Of a stretch of 64,000 nucleotides of DNA, positions 8,575 through 16,939 are shown piece by piece. Origin of the DNA: Nitrosarchaeum sp. (GTDB taxonomy: Archaea > Thermoproteota > Nitrososphaeria > Nitrososphaerales > Nitrosopumilaceae); the NCBI GenBank assembly GCA_023265135.1, contig JAHFUM010000001.1:155632-219631 (forward strand). Direction: 5' to 3'. A program made the position numbers and the translations under genes. Each line of letters starts with the position of its first letter. Position 1 is the stretch's first letter. The notes beneath the pieces were generated by a model. The model was not told where the DNA came from. It saw only the letters and a program-made list of their open reading frames with translations, and searched no databases.

Positions 8575-9315
8575 CATATACCCTCGAAGTAACTGAATTC
8601 CCATGGCGGGATCTACTCCTTTTGGGCATACTTGACTACAAGAACCTGCAAAATGACATCTCCAAATACCGTGAGAGTCATCAATAATTTTGAGTCTATT
8701 GTCTTTTCCTTTGTCTCTACTATCAGCAACATATCGATATGCTTGAGCTAATGCTTGAGGTCCCACAAATGAGGAATCAGTGGCCATTGTAGGACATGCC
8801 GAATTACACAGTCCGCATTTTATGCAATTAGAGAATTGAATGTATTGTTCTAATTCTTCTGGAGATTGAAGGAATTCTTTTGTGTCTTTAGTAATCTCAT
8901 TATCATCATGAATAAGATATGGTTTTATTTTATGATGCGTGTCAAACAGTCGTTCAAATTTAACTGCCAGATCACGAATAATTGGAAAGTTGTTCATAGG
9001 TTCTACTGTTATAATATTTGAATTCAATTCACTAATTTTTGTAAAACACGCAAGTCTTGGTTTACCATTGATAATCATTCCACATGAGCCACATGTAGCT
9101 TGTCTACAAGAATAACGAACTGCAACAGAATGATCAAAATATTTCTTTACTTCAAGAATTGCTTCTAATACAGTAGTCCATTTTTCATATTGGATTTGAA
9201 ATTCCATGAATGTTTTGGCACTATCATGTTCAGGATTATATCTTGCAATACGAAGAGTAATTAATTGGAATGAAGATAATGGTGAATTTTCTGCTAGACC
9301 AGATGTTAGTGCCAT
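8557..9315 (-). CDS. sdhB: Succinate dehydrogenase iron-sulfur subunit
   Basis: Carries electrons from the flavoprotein to quinone through three Fe-S clusters. The 252-residue protein shows the 2Fe-2S motif CRQATCGSCG with a later Cys (RLAC), the 4Fe-4S motif CIKCGLCNSACP and the last cluster motif CSQVCPKGVDP. It is the last gene of the order sdhA-sdhC-sdhD-sdhB, starting directly after the sdhD stop. The 3' end overlaps the convergent Fe-S assembly gene by 18 bases. Confidence 0.95.
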   Translation of the reverse strand: MALTSGLAENSPLSSFQLITLRIARYNPEHDSAKTFMEFQIQYEKWTTVLEAILEVKKYFDHSVAVRYSCRQATCGSCGMIINGKPRLACFTKISELNSNIITVEPMNNFPIIRDLAVKFERLFDTHHKIKPYLIHDDNEITKDTKEFLQSPEELEQYIQFSNCIKCGLCNSACPTMATDSSFVGPQALAQAYRYVADSRDKGKDNRLKIIDDSHGIWRCHFAGSCSQVCPKGVDPAMGIQLLRGYMLGFRS

Positions 9316-9672
9316 TTACATCATCCCTGTATTTACCATTATTATTGTTCTCGAACCATATACAATTAATGCAATTATAGCTACAATACAACCATAGGAT
9401 ACTGCTTTTTCATATGCTCTACCTTGTTTTAATTCAAGCAAAATAACTCTTAATCCATTAAAGCCGTGAATAGATAATAAAATTAGGATTATTTCAAGCA
9501 TGCCAGCATAAGGAAGGAATTTGTAGTTTGTAATTACACTATCATATTGAAGAGATTCTGCAAATCCTTGCGTAAGACGCATCAAGATATGAACTGCTAC
9601 AAGAGCTACGGCTGCTAATGCAGTTCCATAATGAATTTTCATAATAATGCTTTCTCTCATTTTATTCACCAA
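9316..9672 (-). CDS. sdhD: Succinate dehydrogenase membrane anchor subunit
   Basis: A 118-residue integral membrane protein with three hydrophobic segments (about residues 14-33, 54-75 and 90-112) and a His near the end of the first helix (AVHILMR) and another in the second (SIHGFNG) that could serve heme or quinone binding. It overlaps the end of the preceding anchor gene by 11 bases and touches sdhB, so translation is coupled. Assignment rests on operon position and topology. Confidence 0.85.
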   Translation of the reverse strand: MVNKMRESIIMKIHYGTALAAVALVAVHILMRLTQGFAESLQYDSVITNYKFLPYAGMLEIILILLSIHGFNGLRVILLELKQGRAYEKAVSYGCIVAIIALIVYGSRTIIMVNTGMM

Positions 9673-10096
9673 ACATTACTGTCAGTCCATACATCATTGC
9701 AATTGCAGCAAGTATTATTGCAGAATAGATACCGATTTTGTGCCGAATATTTTGGGATGCGGGAGTATATGGATAATCAGGTCTTGCGGGTTTTCCTACT
9801 CCAATTCCACCATGTCCAAGCATAACTCTAATTCCATTTACAGTATGAAAAACACACATTGCAATCACTATTGCCAGAATAGCATGACCTGCATTAGTTT
9901 GTGTTAATTCAAGAAATTCATTCCATCCAACTTGACCTTTTAAAATTGTACTAGTTTCGTAAATATGACCTATGAAATACGCCAATAATCCCAATCCGCT
10001 CAACCGCATTAACAAATATGCAACTCTTTCAACACCGTATCTTCGAGGATTAATCATTCCTCCAATGCCCTCTTTGTGTTCATCTTGGTTTGTCAT
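9662..10096 (-). CDS. sdhC: Succinate dehydrogenase cytochrome b subunit
   Basis: A 144-residue membrane anchor with three hydrophobic helices (about residues 27-44, 69-86, 118-140) after a polar N-terminus. His residues in FIGHIYET and VFHTVNGIR sit where SdhC heme ligands are found. The start overlaps the sdhA stop by one base. With SdhD it anchors SdhAB at the cytoplasmic face of the membrane and passes electrons to quinone. Confidence 0.9.
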   Translation of the reverse strand: MTNQDEHKEGIGGMINPRRYGVERVAYLLMRLSGLGLLAYFIGHIYETSTILKGQVGWNEFLELTQTNAGHAILAIVIAMCVFHTVNGIRVMLGHGGIGVGKPARPDYPYTPASQNIRHKIGIYSAIILAAIAMMYGLTVMFGE

Positions 10097-11808
10097 TAGT
10101 ATTTCCTCTCCACAGGTTGATATTTTGTGATTGTTACTGGATGTTTTTTCATTATTGGTTCTTTTGGATCATAGTATGCTAAAGTATGATGTAAAAAGTT
10201 TGCATCATCACGTTTTGGATAATCAGTTCTTGCATGTGCACCTCTAGATTCTTTTCTATTAATAGCTCCAATCAAAACTATTTCTGCAACTCTAAACATG
10301 GAATCAAGCTCCATTACATTTGAAAAGTTAGTATTGTACTCTTTTGCTTTATCATCAACATGTTTCCAGGTTAGTTCTTTCAATTGACGAATTTTTTTCA
10401 ATCCTTCAACCATATTTTTTTCATTTCTAAAAACATATGCCTTATCATTCATGGTATCAGTTAGTTCTTGTTTAATTTCATATGGATTAGCATCTCCATT
10501 GCCTCTAAAAATTCCGTCATAGATTCTTTTTTCCTCAGAAGCAACTAAATGATGAGGCCATGGAGTTGATGGGATACCTTTTTCAATATAGTCAACTGCT
10601 AAACTGCCAGTGATTTTTCCCCAAACTAGACATTCAGAAGTAGAATTTGCACCAAGTCGATTCGAACCATGTACACTGTTACAAGCTACTTCACCAGCAG
10701 CCCAAACACCCTGTAGTTCAGTAGCTCCGTCAATATTAGTATGAATCCCACCCATCATGTAATGGCATACAGGTCTAACGTCAAGAACATCTGTTGCTGG
10801 ATCCAATCCAGAAAATTTAATAGATATTTCTCTAATGCCTCCTAATTTCTCTTTAATTTTTTCATCACCAATATGTCTCAAATCAAGTTTCATACAATCA
10901 ACACCTGTTTCATGTTTGAATCCACGACCTTCATTCATTTCTGTCATCATAGATCTTGAAACAATATCACGTGGAGCTAATTCCATTTTTTCAGCAGCAT
11001 ATTTTTTCATAAACCTTTCACCTTTGTTATTTAGAAGATAGCCTCCTTCTCCTCTTGCACCTTCAGTAATCAATATTCCAGAAGGTAAAATTCCAGTTGG
11101 ATGAAATTGTACAAACTCCATATCTTTTAGTGCCATACCTGCACGTAATGCCATATCCAAACCATCTGGAGTTGAAGATAATGCATAAGTTGAAAAACTA
11201 TACAATCTTCCTGCACCGCCAGTTGCAATAATCAAAGCTTTTGCTTTTATGGAGTAAAAATTACCTGAAGAAAGTTCGATTGCAGTAATTCCCATAAATC
11301 GTCTTCCATCGTGAATAATTGATGTTGCAAACCATTCATTGAGATATTCTATGTTATCATATTTTTGGCAAGTATCATACAAAGTTTGCATTTCAAAGAA
11401 ACCTACTTTATCAGATGCATAAGTTGCTCTTGGAAAACTATAACCGCCAAAATTTCTTTGCCCTATTCTTCCATCTTTTCTTCTAGACCAAGGCATTCCC
11501 CAATGATCCAATTGGTAAATTTCTTTCGGCATCTCTAGACAAAGTCTTTCAGCAACATTTTGATCAGCAAGAAAATCACTTCCTTTTACAGTATCATAGA
11601 TATGAGATTCAATAGTATCACCTTCATCTTCAAAAAGAACAGCTGCGGTTCCACCTTCTGCAGACACAGAATGCGAACGCATGACTTGGAGTTTTGAAAC
11701 TATTCCAATCTTGATTTTTGGACTTTTCCTAGCAGCCTCAATTGCGGCTCTTAGACCTGCTAATCCTGAACCACATATTATCAAATCAAATTCGATAGAT
11801 TCGACCAT
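10096..11808 (-). CDS. sdhA: Succinate dehydrogenase flavoprotein subunit
   Basis: Oxidises succinate to fumarate in the TCA cycle and supplies electrons to the quinone pool. The 570-residue protein has the N-terminal FAD dinucleotide motif [10 protein letters not shown] (about residues 13-22), the covalent-FAD region [13 protein letters not shown], the active-site segment with QFHPTG and a GGIHTN motif before the C-terminal FAD segment. First gene of the sdhACDB operon, divergent from the PadR regulator with about 90 bases between the starts, which makes PadR control of sdh possible. Confidence 0.96.
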   Translation of the reverse strand: MVESIEFDLIICGSGLAGLRAAIEAARKSPKIKIGIVSKLQVMRSHSVSAEGGTAAVLFEDEGDTIESHIYDTVKGSDFLADQNVAERLCLEMPKEIYQLDHWGMPWSRRKDGRIGQRNFGGYSFPRATYASDKVGFFEMQTLYDTCQKYDNIEYLNEWFATSIIHDGRRFMGITAIELSSGNFYSIKAKALIIATGGAGRLYSFSTYALSSTPDGLDMALRAGMALKDMEFVQFHPTGILPSGILITEGARGEGGYLLNNKGERFMKKYAAEKMELAPRDIVSRSMMTEMNEGRGFKHETGVDCMKLDLRHIGDEKIKEKLGGIREISIKFSGLDPATDVLDVRPVCHYMMGGIHTNIDGATELQGVWAAGEVACNSVHGSNRLGANSTSECLVWGKITGSLAVDYIEKGIPSTPWPHHLVASEEKRIYDGIFRGNGDANPYEIKQELTDTMNDKAYVFRNEKNMVEGLKKIRQLKELTWKHVDDKAKEYNTNFSNVMELDSMFRVAEIVLIGAINRKESRGAHARTDYPKRDDANFLHHTLAYYDPKEPIMKKHPVTITKYQPVERKY

Positions 11809-11864
11809 TTATCAGATTGACTACCTAGAAAGCGGGTTAAATATGTAGTAATGGAGGCTAAATT

Positions 11865-11901
11865 AAAAAAATATTATATATCACTAGTGATATTTCTAAT
11901 T
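11865..11901 (+). promoter_or_regulatory. PadR-gene promoter with a 16-base perfect palindrome
   Basis: A TATA-like AT run (about 11868-11880) is followed at 11878-11893 by the perfect palindrome ATATCACT/AGTGATAT, 8 bases before the ATG at 11902. The palindrome sits between the TATA box and the expected start site of a leaderless transcript, the ideal place for autorepression by the dimeric PadR protein encoded next. It also lies about 70 bases from the sdhA start on the other strand. Confidence 0.6.
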
Positions 11902-12411
11902 ATGATTTCTGAATGGTTTCAAAGAGTTGGAAGTTCAGTTCCAAGAGGATTTTCAAGATATTTTATTTTAGAATTATTAAAAAAGAAAGCACATACTGGA
12001 AAAGAAATCATAGATTATGCATTTGATCAAAGTAATGGTGTATGGAAACCCTCACCTGGTTTGATTTACCCATTATTAGGAAGACTGCTTGATGAAGAGT
12101 TAATTGAAGAAACTAAAGATGGAAAATATCAACTTACAAAAAAAGGGATAGAAACTGCAGAAGATGTTGATAAAATTAATGATATTGTAAGAAAACAATT
12201 AGATGTTCTTTTCAGATTAGGAAATGTAGGAAGATTCGTTGCTATGGATTTGTTAGAAAAGATGTCTACAATAGGTTCAATTCTTAACTCTAATTTTGCT
12301 AATATGACAAACGAAGAAACTCAGAGATATAGAAAATTCTTAGAGTCAGAATTAAAGAAAATAGAAGAAAACAAAATAAGTAAAAAAGGAAAAGAAATCA
12401 AAATAGAATAA
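11902..12411 (+). CDS. PadR family transcriptional regulator
   Basis: A 169-residue winged-helix repressor. The N-terminal half has the PadR pattern: helix FSRYFILELL, a short KKAHTGKEIIDYAF helix, WKPSPGLIYPLLGRL recognition helix and a wing (EETKDGKYQLTKKG). The C-terminal half is a helical dimerisation region. An in-frame ATG at 11851 would add 17 hydrophobic residues but would put the TATA box and palindromic operator inside the coding region, so the ATG at 11902 is preferred. Signal sensed and targets are unknown; autoregulation and the divergent sdh operon are candidates. Confidence 0.87.
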   Translation: MISEWFQRVGSSVPRGFSRYFILELLKKKAHTGKEIIDYAFDQSNGVWKPSPGLIYPLLGRLLDEELIEETKDGKYQLTKKGIETAEDVDKINDIVRKQLDVLFRLGNVGRFVAMDLLEKMSTIGSILNSNFANMTNEETQRYRKFLESELKKIEENKISKKGKEIKIE

Positions 12412-12783
12412 ATCTTTTGTTAAAAATAAAAACTAATCATCAAGTTTGAACTAAAAGGATAAATGATTAAACTAGACATAATAGGAGTTGAGTATTTTTG
12501 ATTATATGATCTTAGGTGCATAAATCTGATTTTGAAATTATAATGAATCATTAATAAAGAAATTATTTTTGATGGAGGAATCATTTGTTTCTTTAAATGA
12601 TTTCTTTATTAACAAGACGATATATTTTGAAAACGTTCAATTTTCATTGTTTAATAATTCCCTATTAATTCAATAGATAAATAAGTGTAAAATAGCCTAA
12701 ATAAAGAATGTAGTCATTATTAGGATTATTGATGTATTTTAGATGTTTTAAAATAATAAATAATTCAATGTAAAAGTAAAATC
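12412..12783. other. Gene-free interval of 372 bases with a long inverted repeat
   Basis: AT-rich spacer between the PadR gene and the PrpB-like gene. It holds the perfect 13-base inverted repeat TTAATAAAGAAAT (12551-12563) and its complement (12600-12612), with a smaller TCATTT/AAATGA hairpin nested inside (12581-12600). A 34-codon frame at 12572-12676 exists but is not convincing. No tRNA or clear regulatory RNA was recognised. Confidence 0.5.
12551..12612. repeat. 13-base inverted repeat with 36-base loop
   Basis: Perfect arms at 12551-12563 and 12600-12612. It resembles in size the inverted repeat at 30328-30388 (13-base arms, 35-base loop) but has no clear sequence identity with it. It could fold in RNA or serve as a protein site; no T-tract follows. 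Confidence 0.5.
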
Positions 12784-13647
12784 ATGAAAAATTTAAGAAG
12801 CATGTTAAAGGCAAACAAACCTCTTGTTATTCCAGGAGTTTATGATGCAATAGGAGCAAAAATTGCAGAAAAAGTAGGATTTGAGGCTATGTTTCAAACA
12901 GGATATGGAACTTCGGCGACATTATTTGGAATGCCAGATTATGGGTTTATTGGAGCAACAGAAACTCTTGATAATGCAAGAAGAATTTGTCGTACAGTTT
13001 CAGTACCTGTCATAGTTGATTCAGATACAGGTTATGGTAATGCGTTAAGCGTTTGGAAATTAGTAAAAGAGTTAGAATCGGCTGGAGCTTCTGGAATTTT
13101 TCTAGAAGATCAAAAATGGCCAAAAAGATGTGGTCATATGCAAGGAAAAGAAATCATTACACAAGAAGAATACACTGAGAAATTAGGTGCTGCAGTAGAT
13201 GCGAGACAAAGTAAAGATTTCATAATTGTTGCAAGAACAGATGCAAGGGCAACAGAAGGATTAGAAGCTGCAATAGAAAGAGGGTTACAAAATAAAAAAA
13301 CAGGTGCAGATGCCATATTTATTGAAGCACCAAGATCATTAGAAGAGATGAAAATAATTGGAAAAGAAATTAAAGCTCCGCTTGTTGCAAATATGATTGA
13401 AGGAGGTACAACTCCAATTAGCTCAGCAGAAACACTGCATAAATTAGGATTTAAAATAATCCTATATCCACTTTCAGTGTTATTTGCCAATACTTTTGCA
13501 ACTATGAATATTTTAAAAGAATTAAAGAAGACAGGAACGACTGTAAAGTTTAAACAAAAAGTTGTGAATTTTGATCAATTCAATGATTTGGTTGAACTGC
13601 CTAAATTCCAAAAATTAGAAAAGAAGTATAGATTTTTAAAAAGATAA
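12784..13647 (+). CDS. Isocitrate lyase/PEP mutase family protein (PrpB-like)
   Basis: A 287-residue TIM-barrel enzyme of the isocitrate lyase/phosphoenolpyruvate mutase superfamily. Visible motifs are VIVDSDTGYGN (Mg-binding Asp pair), FLEDQ, the catalytic loop KRCGH as in 2-methylisocitrate lyase, and ARTDARA. A C-C lyase acting on a 2-methylisocitrate- or dimethylmalate-like substrate is likely, but methylcitrate-cycle partners are not nearby, and oxaloacetate decarboxylase is an alternative. The gene stands alone, convergent with alba. Confidence 0.85.
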   Translation: MKNLRSMLKANKPLVIPGVYDAIGAKIAEKVGFEAMFQTGYGTSATLFGMPDYGFIGATETLDNARRICRTVSVPVIVDSDTGYGNALSVWKLVKELESAGASGIFLEDQKWPKRCGHMQGKEIITQEEYTEKLGAAVDARQSKDFIIVARTDARATEGLEAAIERGLQNKKTGADAIFIEAPRSLEEMKIIGKEIKAPLVANMIEGGTTPISSAETLHKLGFKIILYPLSVLFANTFATMNILKELKKTGTTVKFKQKVVNFDQFNDLVELPKFQKLEKKYRFLKR

Positions 13648-13676
13648 CAAAATAAAAAATTTCAAGTAAAGTACAG

Positions 13677-13964
13677 CTATGAACTGTTTCTCTTTACTTC
13701 AATATCTATTGTTGAAACGTTTCTGGTTCTACCGTCTTGTGACTCTAATGATTCGGAGCCTATTTTGATTTCTCCAATAGAGTATCCAGCATTTTCTGTT
13801 TTTCTTGCAATGATTTGAGCTACATCTACAGCACGACCTATGCTTAGACCTCTAGCTTTGATGTAGACGGAGGGTAAGTTTGCCAATTGAATTAGCGTTG
13901 ATGTTACATATGCCATCAATGGTTTCTTACCAATGAATATGGTGTTTCTAGATTCGTTTGACAT
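13677..13964 (-). CDS. albA: DNA/RNA-binding chromatin protein Alba
   Basis: A 95-residue Alba protein: IFIGKKPLMAYVTS at the start (the Lys acetylated in Sulfolobus family members lies in this region), a KARGLSIGRAVDVAQI helix, and the β-hairpin arm with SQDGRTRNVSTIDIEV. Alba coats and compacts DNA and binds RNA. Length is typical. Monocistronic, with its start facing the HEAT protein gene at 14072. Confidence 0.95.
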   Translation of the reverse strand: MSNESRNTIFIGKKPLMAYVTSTLIQLANLPSVYIKARGLSIGRAVDVAQIIARKTENAGYSIGEIKIGSESLESQDGRTRNVSTIDIEVKRNSS

Positions 13965-14071
13965 GAGAAATTCGGTATTTAACGATAATTTAAAGCTAAA
14001 AGAGATTTTTTGATTCTAGAGAAAACTTTATGAAAATAATGAACCATTATTAACTAGATTTGGTGTTTTTA

Positions 14072-14650
14072 ATGAATAACTTGAAGAATATTAAAGAAAT
14101 TTTAGATTTAGGGACTCCTGAAGAAAAAATCAAAATTTTAGAGTCTCTTTCTTCTACAAATGACATGGAAATCATACAAAAAATAATTTCAAAATTAGAT
14201 GATGATGACATTCAAGTAAGAGGAGAAGCGTTTACCTCATTAGTATTAAATAAAAATAAGATTTTGGATTTATTGATAAGCAGTTTAGACTCTCAAAACA
14301 AAAATATCAGAGGATACATATCTTTAGTGTTATCAAATAGAAATGACTCGGATTCAATACCAGATATTATCAAGTTGACATGTGATCAAAGTTCAATGGT
14401 AAGAGCTTGTGCATTAGGAGCATTGGGTCATCTCAAAGCAAAAGAAGCAAAAAAAGTAATTCATAATTGCTTGTTTGATTCTAATTTGGAAGTTAGAAAA
14501 AGTGCCATACAAGCAACAATTGATCTTGGAGATTCATTATCAGAAGATGAAATTAAAGAAATGTCTAAGGAAAAAGATTCTGAGCTAGATAGACTTCTGG
14601 ATAATTTAAAGAGAGAGGTGGACCGAAAGGGATTTGAACCCTCGATCTGA
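14072..14650 (+). CDS. HEAT-repeat protein whose end overlaps an antisense tRNA gene
   Basis: A 192-residue all-helical protein with HEAT-like repeats of about 30 residues (for example DDDIQVRGEAFTSLV, QNKNIRGYISLVL, SSMVRACALGALGHL, NLEVRKSAIQATIDLG), a protein-protein scaffold. The ATG at 14072 fits a TATA-like box near 14047 better than the upstream TTG at 14060. The last 11 or so codons (ending GFEPSI) are read through the complement of tRNA-Ala, so the true functional protein probably ends with the acidic helix before it. Partner unknown. Confidence 0.75.
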   Translation: MNNLKNIKEILDLGTPEEKIKILESLSSTNDMEIIQKIISKLDDDDIQVRGEAFTSLVLNKNKILDLLISSLDSQNKNIRGYISLVLSNRNDSDSIPDIIKLTCDQSSMVRACALGALGHLKAKEAKKVIHNCLFDSNLEVRKSAIQATIDLGDSLSEDEIKEMSKEKDSELDRLLDNLKREVDRKGFEPSI

Positions 14651-14692
14651 TGCATGCCATGCACCCATCCTACCAGACTAGACGATCGGCCC
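14619..14692 (-). tRNA. tRNA-Ala (GGC)
   Basis: Minus-strand acceptor stem GGGCCGA pairs with TCGGTCC, anticodon stem GGTGC/GCATC encloses loop ATGGCAT with anticodon GGC, and the T arm is GGGTTCAAATCCC. Discriminator A, no encoded CCA, no intron. Its 3' half overlaps the end of the HEAT gene on the other strand by 32 bases. Confidence 0.93.
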
Positions 14693-14817
14693 AATAATCA
14701 GTAAACTGATCTAATAACGTTTTTCAAATTGGTTATTAACGTTTAGCGGTTAAAGAAAAAACGTATGTATGAGATTAACACAAGATATTTAACCATAATT
14801 AGGATGGATGTAACGTT

Positions 14818-15663
14818 ATGGTAGTAGATAACAAAGCAACCATCACATATGTTCAGTTGCTTAAAGAAGATCTTGTGATTATTAGATTAGTACCAAAAGA
14901 TGGTCCAGTTCCAGAATATCAAGCTGGCCAATTTATTACATTGGGATTACCAAATCCTACTGAAGGTGGAAAAATTGTTAGAAGAGCGTATTCAATTGCA
15001 TCCCACCCAGAAAATAGAAAATATATTGAGCTTGTAATTAGATGGGTAAGAAAACCTCTCCCAGGTAGACTTACTACGCAGATATTTAATGCAAAAGAAG
15101 GTGATGAGATTTTATGGTTAAAACCCACAGGTAGAGCACTTTTAATAAATGAGACACTTCCAAATGGAGAAAAAGATAACAGACGAATTGTTTGTATTGG
15201 AGGAGGAACTGGTCTTGCACCATTTGTAAGTTATGCACAACATCTACATGATACAGGAGATAAACGAGAAATTATTGTTCTTCACGGTGCAAGTTATGTT
15301 GATGAACTTAGTTACAAAGAACTACTTACAGAGTTGGAAAATGAAAGTGTAGCAAGAGGAAAGGAACAATGGAATTTCAAATACAGGGCTTCTATTAGTA
15401 GACCACAAGAATGGTTTAACAGATCTTGGGCAGGTCAGCTTGGAAGAGTTGAAACATTTCTTAGACCAAGAGATAATGAAATCTCACCATTAGAAGAATT
15501 GATTGGGGATAAAATCACTATGGAAAACACGATGTTTTATGTTTGTGGCTGGCAAGGAACAATTGATGGAGTAATGGATTTCTTAAAACCAAAAGGTTTC
15601 GCCACAGAACATGATAAACGTTCAGATGGAAGCTTTGAAGTAAAGTACGAATCATACGGATAA
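14818..15663 (+). CDS. Ferredoxin-NADP reductase-like flavoprotein (paralog 2)
   Basis: A 281-residue FAD/NAD(P)H oxidoreductase, near-identical in plan to the gene at 3231-4070: RRAYSIAS FAD motif (about residues 55-62), GGGTGLAPF nucleotide motif (about 128-136), CGWQGT near the C-terminus, and the same ending YESYG. A TATA-like box (near 14788) fits a leaderless start at the ATG of 14818. The paralogs may prefer different ferredoxins or NADH versus NADPH. Confidence 0.88.
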   Translation: MVVDNKATITYVQLLKEDLVIIRLVPKDGPVPEYQAGQFITLGLPNPTEGGKIVRRAYSIASHPENRKYIELVIRWVRKPLPGRLTTQIFNAKEGDEILWLKPTGRALLINETLPNGEKDNRRIVCIGGGTGLAPFVSYAQHLHDTGDKREIIVLHGASYVDELSYKELLTELENESVARGKEQWNFKYRASISRPQEWFNRSWAGQLGRVETFLRPRDNEISPLEELIGDKITMENTMFYVCGWQGTIDGVMDFLKPKGFATEHDKRSDGSFEVKYESYG

Positions 15664-15706
15664 TCAAATTTTAAAGAAATAAAATCTCCAAATAATTCTT
15701 ACATGT

Positions 15707-15780
15707 GGGGATGTAGGTTAGCTTGGTATACTGCCAGCCTCGGGTGTTGGAGATCATGGGTTCAAATCCCATCGTCCCCA
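15707..15780 (+). tRNA. tRNA-Pro (CGG)
   Basis: Acceptor stem GGGGATG pairs with CGTCCCC, anticodon stem CCAGC/GTTGG encloses loop CTCGGGT with anticodon CGG, T arm GGGTTCAAATCCC, discriminator A. 74 bases, no intron, no encoded CCA. Confidence 0.93.
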
Positions 15781-15829
15781 TTTTAAGAAAGTCAATCATT
15801 GAAATATGACATTTTTTTAGTAAGTATAG

Positions 15830-16432
15830 TTGATAACTGCTCTATATCTAGCACATCTAAATCCGGTAACCAATGCACATATAGAAATAATTAATGAATT
15901 AAAAAAAAATGCAGACTCTGTAAAAGTTATGCCTGTTGTTTTTAAATCAGGTCAAAAGGAAATTAACAGTAAAAGCTTTCCATTTAGTTTTGAGATTAGG
16001 AAAAAAATGATTACATCGATTTATGGAAATTCCATTTTAGTTACAGATGACTATACGTTTTATGCTCCTTTTAAAAAATACATGCCGCCATTATTATCAC
16101 CTAAATCTTGGAATTTACGAAAACAAATACTGAGAGGAGTACAAGGAGATTTCTTTTCATATACAGGTGATAAGGCAGAAGGATACATGCTCAAAATATA
16201 CAGATTAAAACCCAAAGTAGGACTAAGAAAGTCACTATCGGCAACATCTGTAAAAGAAAGTCTCTATGATTCTGCATTGGGAAAAGAATCGAATTGGAAA
16301 AATAATGTTCCAGAAAATATTGGAAGAATTATCGAAGAAAACTGGGATATAGTTAAGAAATTTTCAGATTCTGAAGATGAAACAACCCGTATTTTGGGGA
16401 TGAAGTTTCCAAAAGAGGGTTGGTCAGAGTAA
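15830..16432 (+). CDS. Nucleotidyltransferase-fold (cytidylyltransferase-like) protein
   Basis: A 200-residue protein starting at a TTG codon with the HxxxTxxH-like segment HLNPVTNAH (about residues 9-17) of adenylyl/cytidylyl transferases such as NMN adenylyltransferase and phosphopantetheine adenylyltransferase. A late SATSVKESL (about 143-151) resembles the ISSTxIR motif of that fold. Substrate cannot be assigned; the early motif deviates from the usual GxFxPxHxGH. It stands directly after tRNA-Pro. Confidence 0.7.
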   Translation: MITALYLAHLNPVTNAHIEIINELKKNADSVKVMPVVFKSGQKEINSKSFPFSFEIRKKMITSIYGNSILVTDDYTFYAPFKKYMPPLLSPKSWNLRKQILRGVQGDFFSYTGDKAEGYMLKIYRLKPKVGLRKSLSATSVKESLYDSALGKESNWKNNVPENIGRIIEENWDIVKKFSDSEDETTRILGMKFPKEGWSE

Positions 16433-16523
16433 AATTGTCATTAAACATCCATTTTAGAATAATATAGATCAAGAGTTCAAAAATAAGGATTAAAATATAA
16501 AAAATAAAACAAGCTTCAAATGA

Positions 16524-16589
16524 TTATTTCTTTTTTGAAGCCTTTTTGGTTGTTGTTTTTTTAGCTGCTGCTTTTTTCTTTGCTGCCAT
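16524..16589 (-). CDS. Very short lysine/alanine-rich basic peptide
   Basis: A 21-codon frame in a 500-base gap encodes a peptide that starts MAAKKKAAAKK and consists only of Met, Ala, Lys, Thr and Ser. The composition resembles histone H1-type or nucleoid-binding tails. The start is a clear ATG and the stop TAA. Such short Lys/Ala peptides are seen in ammonia-oxidising archaea, but low complexity limits certainty. It is likely a nucleic-acid-binding peptide if made. Confidence 0.55.
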   Translation of the reverse strand: MAAKKKAAAKKTTTKKASKKK

Positions 16590-16939
16590 AACTAAAATGA
16601 TAATTTACTTGAATTTCTACAGGTGAAATTAAAAAAATTACACAAAATGGGTGATGTTCGGAATACAATTTTAAAACATTTTGAAAAAGAAAAAACGATC
16701 TTGGATCTAAATTAGATACATGTTTTCAGCAGTTTTTTCTTAAAGATCATTATTTTTAAATTAATGAAATCATCAAAATCTAAATTCATATGAAAAAGAG
16801 AATAATTCAAAAACGTCTTTAGACTTTAGTGATTTTGTTAAGCACAATAATAAGAATAATCAGTAAATTGAAGATTTATGATAAGGCATTAAAAAAAGTC
16901 CCCGAATAGATTAATTACTGATATGATGAAGATTTTTTT
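16590..16939. other. Gene-free AT-rich interval upstream of the aminotransferase
   Basis: About 350 bases with no convincing reading frame, tRNA or strong hairpin. It should contain the promoters of the lysine-rich peptide (minus) and of the branched-chain aminotransferase gene (plus). Confidence 0.4.

Noticed and set aside
11851..11901. A 17-residue hydrophobic N-terminal extension of the PadR regulator
   Set aside because: It would place a TATA-like box and a perfect palindrome inside the coding region, and PadR proteins do not carry a membrane segment there.
12572..12676. A 34-codon open frame in the gap before the PrpB-like gene
   Set aside because: It overlaps the inverted repeat at 12551-12612, has a biased Asn/Phe/Leu composition typical of AT-rich noise, and has no recognisable feature.
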